Part shown: in pieces, positions 25,931 through 36,900 of the stretch
Layout: the number at the start of each line of letters is the position of its first letter
How positions within the stretch are numbered: position 1 is the stretch's first letter
DNA from: Massilia sp. Bi118
Lineage (GTDB): Bacteria > Pseudomonadota > Gammaproteobacteria > Burkholderiales > Burkholderiaceae_D
Direction: 5' to 3'
NCBI RefSeq assembly: GCF_918697865.1
Contig: NZ_CAKKMV010000012.1
Location: 124,001 to 188,000 of the forward strand
Length of the DNA: 64,000 nucleotides
Notes under the pieces: model-generated
Databases searched by the model: none
Told to the model about the DNA's origin: nothing
What the model saw: only the letters and a program-made list of their open reading frames with translations
Program-made: the position numbers and the translations under genes

Positions 25931-27292
25931 TCATTCAAGCAGGTCTTGCACGCTCGCCACGCCGACTTCGGCGCTGCCCTCGGCCAGGCGCACCACGATG
26001 GTGTCGCGCGGCTTGATCTGGCCGGGCGAGTGCAGCACCTTGCCCTTGGCATTGCTGACGATCGCATAGCCGCGCTCCAGCGTGCGCTGCGGGTTCAGCA
26101 GTTCCAGCTGGGCCGACAGTGCGCCGAGCGCCTCGCGCCGCTGGCGCAGCTGGCTGCTCATGCTGGCCGCCAGCTGGCGCCTTTCTGACGATAGCAGTGC
26201 GCGCAGCGAGCGCACATCCGGCAGGTGGCGAGCCCAGCGTTGCTGCAGCTGGGCCAGCAGCACGCCGTTACGGTTGACCGGCGTGCGCACCGCATGCGTC
26301 AGACTGCTCGCCATGCCCAGGAGTTTCAGGCGCTGGTGGGCGATGCGGTCCGAGGGACTGATCATCCGGCGGCTGAGGCTGTCGAGGCCCTGGTTGGCCT
26401 CGGACAGGATGCGCTCCATGGCGCGGCGCAGGTCGCCGGCGTCCGCTTCCAGTGAGCTCATCCAATCGTCGCGGGCCGTCGCGGCCAGCTCGGCGGCGGC
26501 GGTCGGTGTGGCGGCGCGCAGGTCAGCGGCGAAGTCGGCGATGGTGAAGTCGGTCTCGTGGCCGACGCCCGAGATCACCGGCATCGACGCGGCGGCGATG
26601 GCGCGCGCCACCACTTCCTCGTTGAAGCTCCACAAGTCCTCGATCGAGCCGCCGCCGCGGCAGACCAGCAGCAGGTCCACTTCTTTCCGGCGCGAGGCGG
26701 TGGCGATGGCTTCGGCGATCTTCTCGGCCGCACCTTGGCCCTGCACTGGGGCAGGGTAGAGCACCACGCGCACGTGCGGGGCGCGGCGCTTCAGGGCGGT
26801 AAGGACGTCGCGCAGGGCCGCCGCCTGCAGGCTGGTGACGATGCCGATGGCGCGCGTGAACAGCGGCAGCGGACGCTTGCGTTCCTGGTCGAACAGGCCC
26901 TCGTTGCCCAGCCTTTCCTTCAGGCGCATGAAGGCTTCGTACAGGGCGCCGACGCCGGCGCGGCGGATCGCCTCGACATTGATCTGGTAGTCGCCGCGCG
27001 CGCCGTACAGGGTGACCAGGGCGCGCACCTCGACCTTGTCGCCTTCACGCGGCGTGAAGCCGGCGTACTGGGCGCGGCCGCGGAACATCACGGCGCGCAC
27101 CTGGGCGGCATCGTCCTTCAGCGTGAAGTACCAGTGGCCCGAGGCGGCGCGGGTGAAGTTCGAGATCTCGCCGCCGATCCACACCAGCGGGAAGGAGCGC
27201 TCCAGCAGCCGCGCCACCTGCTGGTTGAGCGCGGTGACGGTGAGGACGGGTGGGGCGGCGTAGGCGGGATCGGCGTCGGATGGCGGGAACAT
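25931..27292 (-). CDS. xseA: Exodeoxyribonuclease VII large subunit
   Basis: 453 residues, the family length. OB-fold N-terminal domain ([29 protein letters not shown]), the catalytic domain with [36 protein letters not shown] and [20 protein letters not shown], and a long coiled-coil C-terminal part. Single-strand-specific exonuclease with XseB (not present here). Upstream lies the DnaA-box-like repeat block, so its promoter is probably within 27293-27480. Confidence 0.96.
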   Translation of the reverse strand: MFPPSDADPAYAAPPVLTVTALNQQVARLLERSFPLVWIGGEISNFTRAASGHWYFTLKDDAAQVRAVMFRGRAQYAGFTPREGDKVEVRALVTLYGARGDYQINVEAIRRAGVGALYEAFMRLKERLGNEGLFDQERKRPLPLFTRAIGIVTSLQAAALRDVLTALKRRAPHVRVVLYPAPVQGQGAAEKIAEAIATASRRKEVDLLLVCRGGGSIEDLWSFNEEVVARAIAAASMPVISGVGHETDFTIADFAADLRAATPTAAAELAATARDDWMSSLEADAGDLRRAMERILSEANQGLDSLSRRMISPSDRIAHQRLKLLGMASSLTHAVRTPVNRNGVLLAQLQQRWARHLPDVRSLRALLSSERRQLAASMSSQLRQRREALGALSAQLELLNPQRTLERGYAIVSNAKGKVLHSPGQIKPRDTIVVRLAEGSAEVGVASVQDLLE

Positions 27293-27477
27293 AGGAATGG
27301 GCTTTTAACTGTCCACAAAAACATGGCTGCATATTGTGGGCGCCATATCTGCGGTAATACAACAAATAGTTTTTGTAAACGCTTGATTTTTAATGCTAAT
27401 TTTCGCTGCCTGATTTCGATGCAGAAACAAAATTTCCTTACGGATCAAAGACTTGTCAGGCCCGGATGGCACTTGGC

Positions 27478-28464
27478 CACAATCTTATCCACAGAAATTG
27501 TGAGGAAGTGGATAAGCCTTGCATCCTATTTCCGGTGCGTAAAAATCAGGCATGCAGTTGTTTTCTCAAGGCAATCAAGGACTTAGCCTGCTGTTCGGGG
27601 TCTTGCTCACATCGTTTTCCACAATTTATGTGCAAACCTGGGCTATTCGGGCAGTCATCCAGTCCAACGGTGCATAAGTCGGGCTGTGCCTAAAAATGCT
27701 GCAGCAGGTATTTGTCCTTTAAATTCAAACACTTTGATCTTGATCAAGGTCCTTGCTCACAATCTTTTCCACAAAATTTGTGAAGAAGCGCAGGGCTGCG
27801 AACGGGATTTCTGCGGCGCTCGGTAAGGCCCGGCACAGGAGCAAGCTGAGGCGTCCATCGACGGGCCCCGGTTTCGTCAGGGATGGGACTATACCAGTCT
27901 GGCGCGGTCATTGCCGCTTGCACAAGCTGGACTGACACGGAGGAGCTTGCCTAAATTTTGTGCGTGTCGAGCTTTTTCCTTTGGATTCAAACACTTGGGA
28001 ACTGGTCGCCGGGATTGCACACATCGTTTTCCACAGTTTATGTGCAAAGTCCGCCTGAAACGGGGATAAGCCAGGCTGCCTAAAAAACGGGCTTCGGAAC
28101 TTTTTCCTTATGAATCAAGGGGTTTAGTGTCGCTATGTGCGCTTGCGCACAATTTTGTCCACAAAAAATGTGAAGAAGCGGGCCGGACTGTAAGGAAGTT
28201 ACGCGTGTGCCGTGTTGCCACAAATTTCATCGCCAAAATTTCCATCAGTAAAATCAATGACTTACCTTAAGGAAAGGGTATTCCACACAAATTTATCCAC
28301 AGAAATTGTGGGCAAGTTTCATCCGGCCAGCGTGCTTTGGTTGCAACAAGGAAATACACAAACAAGCCTGCCAAGTTTTTACGCATGGAAAAATATCCTT
28401 TAAGAATCAAGGATCTTTCCTGCAGCAAAGCCTCTTGCGCACACTTTTATCCACAGAAAGTGTG
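27478..28464. repeat. Array of seven 25-bp dyads with DnaA-box-like cores
   Basis: Within the 1259-base gene-free gap 27293-28551, seven exactly 25-base dyads occur at 27478, 27608, 27758, 28020, 28148, 28286 and 28440. Each has outer arms CACA.../...TGTG and an asymmetric core TTNTCCACA. Three cores (27485, 28293, 28447) are TTATCCACA, the canonical DnaA box; three are TTTTCCACA and one TTGTCCACA. Units 1, 3 and 5 (CACAAT..., followed by AAGAAG-like) alternate with units 2 and 4 (CACATCG..., followed by CAAA). Each is preceded 30-45 bases upstream by an ATCAAGGACTT-like stretch. Spacing is 128-154 bases, with one gap of 262. A partial core is at 27310-27318, and a reversed near-box at 27507-27515. 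Confidence 0.9.
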
Positions 28465-28551
28465 CAGAACTCTACTTGCCGCAAAGCTGGCAACACGTTA
28501 CATTGCGCAATTCGTTTCCGCCTTGTTTTTCTACCTATTCAGGAGTTCCTT

Positions 28552-29157
28552 TTGCTCGCCATTCTTCAAGCCGCCGGCTGGCCCATCTGGCTGTTGCTGA
28601 TTGCCTCGATCATCGCACTGGCGCTGATCATCGAACGCCTGATCTACCTGCGCCGCGAGAAAATCCTGCCGCGCCAGCTGCTCGACGAAGTCATCCAGGT
28701 CTATCGCAGCGGCAAGGTCACGCCGGACATCATCGACAAGCTGCAGACCAACTCGCCGCTGGGCGCCGTGCTGGCCGCCGCGCTGCGCAACGTCGATGCC
28801 CCGCGCGACGTGATGAAGGAGTCGATCGAAGAAGCGGGCAGGGGCGTGGCCCACGTGCTCGAGCGCTTCCTCACCACCCTGGGCACGATCGCCTCGCTGG
28901 CGCCGCTGATGGGCCTGTTCGGTACCGTGGTCGGCATGATCGAGATCTTCGGCGCCCAGAACGCCTCCGGCACCAATCCCGCCCAACTGGCCCACGGCAT
29001 CTCGGTGGCCCTGTATAACACCGGCTTCGGCCTGGCGATCGCAATGCCGGCTTTGGTGTTCTACCGCCACTTCCGCGCCCTGGTCGACAGCTTCATCATC
29101 GACATGGAGCTGCAGGCCGTGAAATTCGTCGACGTCGTCCACGGTGCCCGCAAATGA
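28552..29157 (+). CDS. exbB: ExbB/TolQ/MotA family proton channel
   Basis: 201 residues from a TTG start with a clear AGGAG seven bases before. Three transmembrane helices: LLLIASIIALALIIERL, the TIASLAPLMGLFGTVVGMIE segment with family motif, and ALYNTGFGLAIAMPALVFYR. ExbB uses the proton gradient with ExbD and TonB to energise outer-membrane receptors. The ATGA overlap couples it to exbD. A BtuB-like receptor in this window is one possible client. The start was chosen because the ribosome site is good and MLAILQAAGWPIW is the family N-terminus; the upstream frame lies in the repeat block. Confidence 0.93.
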   Translation: MLAILQAAGWPIWLLLIASIIALALIIERLIYLRREKILPRQLLDEVIQVYRSGKVTPDIIDKLQTNSPLGAVLAAALRNVDAPRDVMKESIEEAGRGVAHVLERFLTTLGTIASLAPLMGLFGTVVGMIEIFGAQNASGTNPAQLAHGISVALYNTGFGLAIAMPALVFYRHFRALVDSFIIDMELQAVKFVDVVHGARK

Positions 29158-29609
29158 TGGACTTCCGCCGCGGCCGCAAGCGCGAGGATCCGGAGATCAA
29201 CCTGATCCCGTTCATCGACGTGCTGCTCGTGGTGCTGATCTTCCTGATGGTCACCACCACCTACAGCAAGTTCACCGAGCTGCAGATCACCCTGCCGACC
29301 GCCGACGCCGAGAAGGCGATCGACAAGCCTTTCGAGATCAACGTCACCGTCGATGCCAAGGGTAACTACACCGTCAACAATGTGCCGGTCTCCTTCCACG
29401 GCGTGGCCGGCCTCGCCGAGGACCTCAGGCATGCCGCCGCGACCGGCCCGGACGGCCAGCCGCTGGCGAACCCGGCCAAGGACCCGGTGATCATCGTGAA
29501 TGCCGACCAGTTCGCCATGCACCAGATGGTGATCAATGTGCTGGAAGCAGCGCGGATGGCGGGGTATGACAAGCTGACGTTTGCGGCGCAGAGCGGCGGG
29601 CAGAAGTAA
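29154..29609 (+). CDS. exbD: Biopolymer transport protein ExbD/TolR family
   Basis: 151 residues. A short cytoplasmic N-terminus (DFRRGRKREDPEINLIPFID) leads into one transmembrane helix (VLLVVLIFLMVTTTY) carrying the conserved proton-path Asp of the PFID motif, then a periplasmic domain. It starts inside the exbB stop (ATGA). Together with ExbB it drives TonB. The order exbB-exbD-lpxK-ycaR-kdsB is typical of betaproteobacteria. Confidence 0.93.
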   Translation: MMDFRRGRKREDPEINLIPFIDVLLVVLIFLMVTTTYSKFTELQITLPTADAEKAIDKPFEINVTVDAKGNYTVNNVPVSFHGVAGLAEDLRHAAATGPDGQPLANPAKDPVIIVNADQFAMHQMVINVLEAARMAGYDKLTFAAQSGGQK

Positions 29610-29662
29610 GCACCGTTTGTCGTGCCGGGCATTGCCCGGCCCACCTCCCCGCGACCTTAACT

Positions 29663-29750
29663 CGTCGTCCCCGCGTAGGCGGGGATCCAAGTTTGCAAGC
29701 GTTTCGATAGCTCGAGCAGAACTTGGGTCCCCGCCTTCGCGGGGACGACG
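29663..29750. repeat. REP-type paired palindrome, copy 2
   Basis: 88 bp, same length and layout as the copy at 11321-11408: CGTCGTCCCCGCGTAGGCGG at the left, CCCCGCCTTCGCGGGGACGA at the right, with CCAAGTTTGCAAGCGT and CAGAACTTGGG inside. The two copies differ at a handful of bases, as expected of independently drifting REP pairs. It lies between exbD and lpxK. Confidence 0.85.
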
Positions 29751-29791
29751 TTTACCGGCTAACGCTTCTTTCACGAGCTAGCGCTTTTCAC

Positions 29792-30835
29792 ATGGCTTCA
29801 TCCCTCGAATCGACCCTCACCCGCGCCTGGCTCCGCCGAGGCCCCCTGGCCCTGGCCCTGTGGCCCCTGTCCCTGCTGTTCCGCCTGCTCGCCGCGCTGC
29901 GCGTCATCCTGTTCCGCGCCGGCATCCTGCAATCCGAACGTCTGCCCGTCCCTGTCATCGTGGTCGGCAATATCTTTATTGGCGGCACCGGCAAGACGCC
30001 GCTCACCATCTGGCTGGTCGAGCAGCTGCGCGCCGCCGGCCTGCAGCCTGGCGTGATCTCGCGCGGCCATGGCGGGGAAGGGGACAGCGGCCCGCGTGAA
30101 GTCCTGCCAGGTTCGAGCGCGCGCGAGGTCGGCGACGAGCCCCTGCTGATCGGCATGCGCACTGGCTGCCCGGTCGTGGTCGGGCGCCGCCGTGCCGAGG
30201 CCGGCCGCCACCTGCTGGAAAGCCATCCCAAGGTGGACGTGCTGGTCACCGACGACGGCCTCCAGCACTACGCCCTGCAGCGCGACGTCGAGCTGGTGCT
30301 GTTCGACGGCCGCGGCGTCGGCAATGGCTGGACCCTGCCGGCCGGGCCGCTGCGCGAGCCGCCTTCGCGCCGGCGCGATTTCACGGTCGTGAACACGCCC
30401 GAGCTGACGCCCGCGCTGGCGCTGGCGGTCGGCGGCCGCCCCTACCGGATGCAGCTGGCGGGAGAGTACGCCGAACAATTGCGCGACCCGCAACAGCGCC
30501 TGCCGCTGTCCACGCTGGCCGAAACCATGGCCGGCAAGCGCATCGTGGCCGCCGCAGGCATCGGCAATCCCTCTCGCTTTTTCAGCATGCTGAAGGCGGC
30601 CGGGCTGCGGATCGAGGAACTGCCGCTGCCCGACCACCACGACTTCCTCGACGACCCCTTCAAGGACCTCGATGCCGAGCTCATCCTGATGACCGAGAAG
30701 GATGCAGTAAAATGTCGGCAACTTGAACATCTGAACAACGACCCGCGCTTGTGGGTCGTCCCGGTCACTGCGCAGATCGATGCTGCGCTGGCCGCTCAAA
30801 TCGTGGAGAAATGTCGTGGACGCCCGACTGCTTGA
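29792..30835 (+). CDS. lpxK: Tetraacyldisaccharide 4'-kinase
   Basis: 347 residues. LpxK phosphorylates the lipid A precursor at the 4' position at the inner membrane. Seen: a hydrophobic N-terminal helix ([20 protein letters not shown]), the P-loop [25 protein letters not shown] and [20 protein letters not shown]. Chosen start ATG at 29792 gives [20 protein letters not shown]. The 3' end overlaps ycaR by 20 bases. Confidence 0.95.
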   Translation: MASSLESTLTRAWLRRGPLALALWPLSLLFRLLAALRVILFRAGILQSERLPVPVIVVGNIFIGGTGKTPLTIWLVEQLRAAGLQPGVISRGHGGEGDSGPREVLPGSSAREVGDEPLLIGMRTGCPVVVGRRRAEAGRHLLESHPKVDVLVTDDGLQHYALQRDVELVLFDGRGVGNGWTLPAGPLREPPSRRRDFTVVNTPELTPALALAVGGRPYRMQLAGEYAEQLRDPQQRLPLSTLAETMAGKRIVAAAGIGNPSRFFSMLKAAGLRIEELPLPDHHDFLDDPFKDLDAELILMTEKDAVKCRQLEHLNNDPRLWVVPVTAQIDAALAAQIVEKCRGRPTA

Positions 30836-30989
30836 TATCCTGGTCTGCCCCCTGTGCAAGGGACCGCTCGAATTTGACAAGAAAGCGCAGGAGCTGACCT
30901 GCCGCCCGGACCGCCTGGCCTATCCGATCCGCGACGGCATCCCGATCATGTGGGCCGACCAGGCCCGCAAGGTCGAGCCGTCGGTCTGA
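30816..30989 (+). CDS. ycaR: Trm112/YcaR family protein
   Basis: 57 residues from a GTG start ([20 protein letters not shown]) with GGAGA upstream; the start lies inside lpxK, so translation is coupled. The zinc-ribbon-like CPLCKG motif and [19 protein letters not shown] are diagnostic. In eukaryotes and archaea Trm112 activates methyltransferases; the bacterial role is not defined. It is fixed between lpxK and kdsB. Confidence 0.92.
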   Translation: MDARLLDILVCPLCKGPLEFDKKAQELTCRPDRLAYPIRDGIPIMWADQARKVEPSV

Positions 30990-30996
30990 TCCCGCC

Positions 30997-31749
30997 ATGA
31001 GTTTCGTCGTCATCATCCCGGCCCGCCTGGCATCGACCCGGCTGCCGAACAAGCCGCTGGCCGACCTCGGCGGCAAGCCGATGGTGGTGCGCGTGGCCGA
31101 GCGCGCCCGGGAATCCGGCGCCAGCCGCATCGTCGTCGCCACCGACCACCCCGACATCCTGGCTGCCTGCGCCGATCACGGCGTCGAAGCCTGCATGACG
31201 CGCGCCGACCATCCGTCGGGCACCGACCGCATCGCCGAAGTCGCGCGCGCCCTCGGGCTGCCGGATGACGCCGTGGTGGTCAACCTGCAGGGCGACGAGC
31301 CGCTGATCGACCCGGCCCTGCTGTCCGCCTGCGCCGCCCGCATCGGCCGCGAGGTGCCCATGGCCACCTGCGCCCACCCGCTGATTGATGCTGCCGATGC
31401 CTTCAACCCGAACGTGGTCAAGGTCGTGCTCGACAAGCTCGGCCGTGCTTTGTATTTTTCGCGCGCCACCATCCCCTGGCATCGCGACGCCTTCGCGCAA
31501 AGCCGCGAGCAGCTGCCGGCAGGCTATGTCCCGCTCCGCCATATCGGCTTGTATGCTTATAGCAACGGTTTCCTGCAGCAATATCCGCAGCTGGAGCCAT
31601 CGCCGCTAGAGACGATCGAAGCGCTGGAACAGCTGCGCGTGCTCTGGCATGGCGTGCCGATCGCCGTGCACGTGACCGACAGCGCGCCGGCGGCGGGCGT
31701 CGATACGCCGGAAGACCTGGCGCGGGTGCGCGCTTTCTTCGCGTCTTGA
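30997..31749 (+). CDS. kdsB: 3-deoxy-manno-octulosonate cytidylyltransferase
   Basis: 250 residues. It activates KDO with CTP for lipopolysaccharide synthesis. Seen: the nucleotide-binding [46 protein letters not shown] and [11 protein letters not shown]. It follows ycaR after seven bases in the lipid A/KDO operon. Confidence 0.96.
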   Translation: MSFVVIIPARLASTRLPNKPLADLGGKPMVVRVAERARESGASRIVVATDHPDILAACADHGVEACMTRADHPSGTDRIAEVARALGLPDDAVVVNLQGDEPLIDPALLSACAARIGREVPMATCAHPLIDAADAFNPNVVKVVLDKLGRALYFSRATIPWHRDAFAQSREQLPAGYVPLRHIGLYAYSNGFLQQYPQLEPSPLETIEALEQLRVLWHGVPIAVHVTDSAPAAGVDTPEDLARVRAFFAS

Positions 31750-31857
31750 TCCAGCAGGAAATATCTTCAGGTCCGGTCTGCGCCACCTCAAGCAGCCCCT
31801 TCGATCCCTCCCCCGCAGTGGCGTTGGGCGCTGCTTTTGTGGTAACTTTCGGATTAG

Positions 31858-32553
<696 letters not shown>

Positions 32554-32726
32554 GCCGGGCACATCTATACAGGCGGTCTTTCGAGGCCGCCAAAGAGTTT
32601 TCCGGGCGTCGCACATCGCGCTGCCCGTTGGCTCCGGATGACTTATAGCCATCCGTCCAGGTTTTTGGATCAAAGTTTCGCAACAGTGCGTAGTACTTGA
32701 TCGAAGGACAAGGGGGGAGAGACTAT

Positions 32727-34928
32727 ATGGCATCCACACAGCTGGGCTTCGCCGTCGCATGCGGCGTCATCGCGGTACTTTACGGATTGTGGTCACGAAG
32801 CTGGATCCTGCAACAGGATCCCGGCAACGGCCGCATGCAGGAAATCTCGCTGGCCATCCAGCAGGGCGCGTCGGCCTACCTGGCGCGCCAGTACCGTACG
32901 ATCGGCATCGTCGGCCTTGTCCTGCTGATTGCCATCTTCTTCCTTCTCGGCGGCCTTACCGCGGCCGGCTTCCTGGCCGGGGCGGTGCTGTCCGGCGCCT
33001 GCGGCTTCATCGGCATGAACGTCTCGGTGCGGGCCAATGTCCGCACCGCCCAGGCCGCCTCGCACGGCATGGACCGGGCCCTCGACGTCGCCTTCCGCGG
33101 CGGCGCGATCACCGGCATGTTGGTGGTCGGGCTGGGGCTGCTCGGCGTCTCGCTGTTCTACTGGTTCCTGATCGCGGCCTCGGGGCCGTCGCTGTCGCCG
33201 CATGATGCCATCCAGCCGCTGGTCGGCCTGGCCTTCGGCGCCTCGCTGATCTCGATCTTCGCGCGTTTGGGCGGCGGTATCTTCACCAAGGGCGCCGACG
33301 TCGGCGCCGACCTCGTCGGCAAGGTCGAGGCCGGCATTCCCGAGGACGATCCGCGCAACCCCGCCGTCATCGCTGACAACGTGGGCGACAACGTCGGCGA
33401 CTGCGCCGGCATGGCGGCCGACCTGTTCGAGACCTATGTCGTGACCCTGGTCGCCACCATGCTGCTGGGCGCGCTGATGGTGCCCACCACCGGCAGCGCG
33501 GCGGTCATCTTCCCGATGCTGCTGGGCGCGGTGTCCATCATCGCTTCCATCGTCGGCTGCATGATGGTCAAGAACAAGCCGGGGAAAAAGATCATGTCGG
33601 CCCTGTACACGGGGCTGTGGTGGGCCGCCGGGCTGTCGCTGATCGGCTTTGCCGTCGTCACCTGGATGGTCTGGGGCGAGGACGCGATGCGCTGGCGCAT
33701 GCTGGGCTGCTCCCTGGTCGGCATTGTGCTGACCGGCCTGATGGTCTACATCACCGAGTACTACACCGGCACCGAGTTCCGCCCCGTGCAGCACATTGCC
33801 GAGGCCTCGACCACCGGCCACGGCACCAACATCATCGCCGGCCTGGGCGTGTCGATGAAGTCGACCGCCTACCCGGTGCTGGTGGTGTGCGCCGCGATCC
33901 TGGTGGCCTACGCCCTGGGTGAGCTCTATGGCATCGCGATCGCCGCCACCTCGATGCTGTCGATGGCCGGCATCATCGTCGCGCTGGACGCCTACGGGCC
34001 CATCACCGACAACGCCGGCGGCATCGCCGAGATGAGCGGCCTGCCGGACAGCGTGCGCGCCGTCACCGATCCGCTGGATGCGGTCGGCAACACCACCAAG
34101 GCCGTCACCAAGGGCTATGCGATCGGCTCGGCCGGCCTGGCCGCGCTGGTGCTGTTCGCCGACTACACGCATGCGCTGGAGGCGGGCGGTACCCGCATCA
34201 GCTTCGAGCTGTCGAATCCGATGGTGATCGTCGGCCTGTTCATCGGCGGCCTGGTGCCCTACCTGTTCGGGGCGCTGGCGATGGAGGCCGTAGGGCGGGC
34301 CGCCGGCGCCGTGGTGGTCGAGGTGCGGCGCCAGTTCCGCGAGATCGTCGGCATCATGGCCGGCACCGGCAAGCCGGAATACGACAAGGCCGTCGACATG
34401 CTGACCGCATCGGCAATCCGCGAAATGGTGCTGCCTTCGCTGCTGCCGGTGGTGGTGCCGGTGGCGGTCGGGATGCTGCTGGGCCCGGCGGCCCTGGGCG
34501 GCATGCTGATGGGGACCATCGTAACCGGCCTGTTCGTGGCGATCTCGATGACCACCGGCGGCGGCGCCTGGGACAATGCCAAGAAGTACATCGAGGACAA
34601 CCACTTCGGCGGCAAGGGCTCGGACGCGCACAAGGCGGCCGTGACCGGCGACACCGTGGGCGACCCCTACAAGGACACGGCCGGCCCGGCGGTGAATCCG
34701 CTCATCAAGATCATCAACATCGTCGCGCTGTTGCTGGTGCCGCTGCTGCCGGTCGGCGGCGGCTGGCTTGCCGTGAAGGCGCCGCAGTTGACGCCGCAGA
34801 TGATGCGCGCGCCCGGCGCCCCGCCGCCCTCGGCGGTGGCCACGCGGACGCTCAGCGCCCCAGTGCCGCCGTCAGCGCTTGCCGCAGCGACGCCTGGTCC
34901 GAATCGCCCCGATAGCGTTGGCCGTTGA
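32727..34928 (+). CDS. hppA: Membrane H+-translocating pyrophosphatase
   Basis: 733 residues with about 16 transmembrane helices. The pyrophosphate site is intact: [38 protein letters not shown] and the C-terminal [20 protein letters not shown]. The GNTTKA motif has Lys where K+-dependent enzymes have Ala, so this should be the K+-independent, proton-pumping type. The start ATG gives [14 protein letters not shown] after AGGGGGGAGAG. The last 26 codons overlap the converging DsbA-fold gene by 77 bases; the tail beyond about residue 705 is Pro/Ala-rich and unlike the conserved core. Confidence 0.95.
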   Translation: MASTQLGFAVACGVIAVLYGLWSRSWILQQDPGNGRMQEISLAIQQGASAYLARQYRTIGIVGLVLLIAIFFLLGGLTAAGFLAGAVLSGACGFIGMNVSVRANVRTAQAASHGMDRALDVAFRGGAITGMLVVGLGLLGVSLFYWFLIAASGPSLSPHDAIQPLVGLAFGASLISIFARLGGGIFTKGADVGADLVGKVEAGIPEDDPRNPAVIADNVGDNVGDCAGMAADLFETYVVTLVATMLLGALMVPTTGSAAVIFPMLLGAVSIIASIVGCMMVKNKPGKKIMSALYTGLWWAAGLSLIGFAVVTWMVWGEDAMRWRMLGCSLVGIVLTGLMVYITEYYTGTEFRPVQHIAEASTTGHGTNIIAGLGVSMKSTAYPVLVVCAAILVAYALGELYGIAIAATSMLSMAGIIVALDAYGPITDNAGGIAEMSGLPDSVRAVTDPLDAVGNTTKAVTKGYAIGSAGLAALVLFADYTHALEAGGTRISFELSNPMVIVGLFIGGLVPYLFGALAMEAVGRAAGAVVVEVRRQFREIVGIMAGTGKPEYDKAVDMLTASAIREMVLPSLLPVVVPVAVGMLLGPAALGGMLMGTIVTGLFVAISMTTGGGAWDNAKKYIEDNHFGGKGSDAHKAAVTGDTVGDPYKDTAGPAVNPLIKIINIVALLLVPLLPVGGGWLAVKAPQLTPQMMRAPGAPPPSAVATRTLSAPVPPSALAAATPGPNRPDSVGR

Positions 34929-35388
34929 TGAAGAAGGTCGGCGTCCCGGTGGCGCCGTCGTGGTGGGCGCGTTCCAGGTCGCCCTGAACGCGCGGGCGGT
35001 GGCGGCGCTCCAGGACATCGGCGCGGAAGCGCTCGATGTCGAGGTCCAGGCTTTCCGCCAGCACGGCCAGGTCCTGCTTGTCCATCACCGTGCGCTGCTG
35101 CTCGAACAGGATGTCGTGCATGTCCCAGAACTTGCCCTGGCTGGCGGCGGCTTCGGCCGCCTCCGCCGCCAGTTCGGCCAGCGGATGGCGGTCCGCCAGC
35201 GGCAGGTGGCGGTACACCAGGCGGATGCCGCCCAGCTCATCGGCCAACTCGGCGCTCAAGCCGCTCAGCGCCGCATGCGCCCGCGCGCAGTAGGGGCACT
35301 GGAAGTCGCCGTATTCGATCAAGGTCAGCGCCGCATCCTGCGGGCCACGCACGTGCTCATCGGGGCCGATCTGGTCCACACGATCCAT
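34852..35388 (-). CDS. DsbA-fold thioredoxin family protein (CPYC)
   Basis: 178 residues without signal peptide, so probably cytoplasmic. Dithiol CPYC in [18 protein letters not shown], helical insert with [20 protein letters not shown], and the cis-Pro loop [14 protein letters not shown]. Similar proteins act as oxidoreductases or are annotated as DsbA-family/thioredoxin-domain proteins. The start follows AGGAG (CAGGAGAATTTCATG, reverse strand). It converges with hppA, the 3' ends overlapping by 77 bases. Confidence 0.88.
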   Translation of the reverse strand: MDRVDQIGPDEHVRGPQDAALTLIEYGDFQCPYCARAHAALSGLSAELADELGGIRLVYRHLPLADRHPLAELAAEAAEAAASQGKFWDMHDILFEQQRTVMDKQDLAVLAESLDLDIERFRADVLERRHRPRVQGDLERAHHDGATGTPTFFINGQRYRGDSDQASLRQALTAALGR

Positions 35389-35463
35389 GAAATTCTCCTG
35401 TGTTCGCAATGGAGAGAATCATGGCATGCGCAGTGGATCGCCGCCGCGAGTTTCGGGTAGGAA

Positions 35464-36762
35464 TCAGAAGACGCACATCTTGTCGGCTTCTTCGCGCAGC
35501 CACGGCCGGAAATCCGGATGCGCAATCGCAATCAGCGCCTGCGCCCGCTGCTTGGCCGACTTGCCGCGCAGCTGGGCCACGCCCCATTCCGTGACCACGT
35601 AGTTGACATCGTTCTTGCTGGTCGTGGCATGGGTGCCGGGCGAGAGCGTCGGCACGATGCGCGAGACGGTGCCGTCCCTGGCGGTCGAAGGCAGCACGAT
35701 GAAGGACTTGCCGCCGCGCGAGCGGTTGGCGGCGCGCACGAAGTCGACCTGGCCGCCGGTGCCGGAATAGGGCAGGTGGCCGATGCTCTCGCTGCCGCAC
35801 TGGCCCAGCAGGTCGACCTGCAGGCTGGCGTTGATCGTCACCAGCTTGTCGTTCTGGCCGGCGATGTACGGGTCGTTGGTGAAATTGGACGGGTGCATCT
35901 CCAGCATCGGGTTGTGGTGCATGAACTCGTACAGCTTGCGCGAACCGAGCGCGAAAGTGGCGACCATCTTGCCGGGCAGGAGGGTCTTTTTGCTGTTGTT
36001 GACGGCGCCGGATTCGACCAGGGTCAGGATGCCGTCGCCGATCATCTCGGTGTGGATGCCGAGGTCGCGCTTGCCAGTCAGCTGCATCACCACCGCGTCC
36101 GGAATGCCGCCGTAGCCGATCTGCAGGGTCGAGCCGTCCTCGATGTGCTCGGCCACCAGGGCGCCGATGGCTTCCTGGACCGGGCCGATCTTCGGCAGGC
36201 CGACTTCCAGGATCGGCTCCTCGTTCTCGACGATGGCCGTCACCTGCGACAGGTGGACGTGGCACTGGCCGTGGGTGAAGGGCACGTTGGGATTCACTTC
36301 GAGCACCACCACGCGCGCCCTGGCGACCGCCGCCATCGTGTAGTCGGCGCCCAGGCTGAGGGCGAAGTGGCCGGAGGCGCTCATCGGCGAAGCCATGGCG
36401 AACACGACGTCGGCGGGCATCAGGCCGCGCTCGATCAGGGCCGGGATCTCGGAAAAATAGTTGGGGATGAAGTCGCACCAGCCGCCCTGGCCGCCGGCGC
36501 GCGAGGCGCCGCCGAAGAACAGGGCGGCGTGGCGTACGTGGGGCCGACAGGCCGGGTCGAAGTAGCCGTATTTGCGCATCGCCAGGATCTGGGCGACCTT
36601 GATGTCATTGAAGCGCTGATGCTGCTCCGACAGCGCATGCAGCAGGGTGGGCGGCTCGCCGACGCCGGTCGGCACGATGATCATGTCACCGTCGAGCAAG
36701 TGGTCGAGGGCGTCGAGGGCGCTGCCGCGTTTCGACTGATACATCTCCTGCAGGTTCTGCAT
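35464..36762 (-). CDS. Acetyl-CoA hydrolase/transferase family protein
   Basis: 432 residues, a class I CoA-transferase-like enzyme resembling 4-hydroxybutyrate or acetate CoA-transferases. Visible are the CoA-binding N-terminal part (IIVPTGVGEPPTLLHALSEQ), ARVVVLEVNPNVPFTHG, the glycine-rich LQIGYGGIPDAVV, the LLGQCGSESIGHLPYSGTGGQ segment holding the catalytic Glu, and TEWGVAQLRGKS. It would move CoA between acyl-CoA and short acids. Monocistronic; VOC gene is divergent. Confidence 0.9.
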   Translation of the reverse strand: MQNLQEMYQSKRGSALDALDHLLDGDMIIVPTGVGEPPTLLHALSEQHQRFNDIKVAQILAMRKYGYFDPACRPHVRHAALFFGGASRAGGQGGWCDFIPNYFSEIPALIERGLMPADVVFAMASPMSASGHFALSLGADYTMAAVARARVVVLEVNPNVPFTHGQCHVHLSQVTAIVENEEPILEVGLPKIGPVQEAIGALVAEHIEDGSTLQIGYGGIPDAVVMQLTGKRDLGIHTEMIGDGILTLVESGAVNNSKKTLLPGKMVATFALGSRKLYEFMHHNPMLEMHPSNFTNDPYIAGQNDKLVTINASLQVDLLGQCGSESIGHLPYSGTGGQVDFVRAANRSRGGKSFIVLPSTARDGTVSRIVPTLSPGTHATTSKNDVNYVVTEWGVAQLRGKSAKQRAQALIAIAHPDFRPWLREEADKMCVF

Positions 36763-36900
36763 GGTCGTCTCCTGTCGTTTTTGTGTGATGCGCTGATGCT
36801 TTCCAGCATAGCAAACTACCTGCGGAAGATGACAGGGACCTGACAGCCTATGCTAGAGTGAAACAGTTTTAAATCGACAACTATTACAAGCGGAGATCGT

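Noticed and set aside
27466-28403. Small reading frames inside the dyad block
   Set aside because: They have no ribosome site, contain the repeated dyads in several frames and show no codon bias.
27293-28551. CRISPR array or chromosomal oriC as the meaning of the dyad block
   Set aside because: Units are 25-base dyads at uneven 128-262 base spacing with degenerate, not identical, sequence and no cas genes; dnaA, dnaN, rpmH or a clear AT-rich unwinding region are absent, so oriC is not supported.
32793-34631. A 612-codon open frame opposite hppA
   Set aside because: Shadow frame of a GC-rich gene; sequence is His/Asp/Gly-rich and matches no family, while hppA on the other strand is certain.
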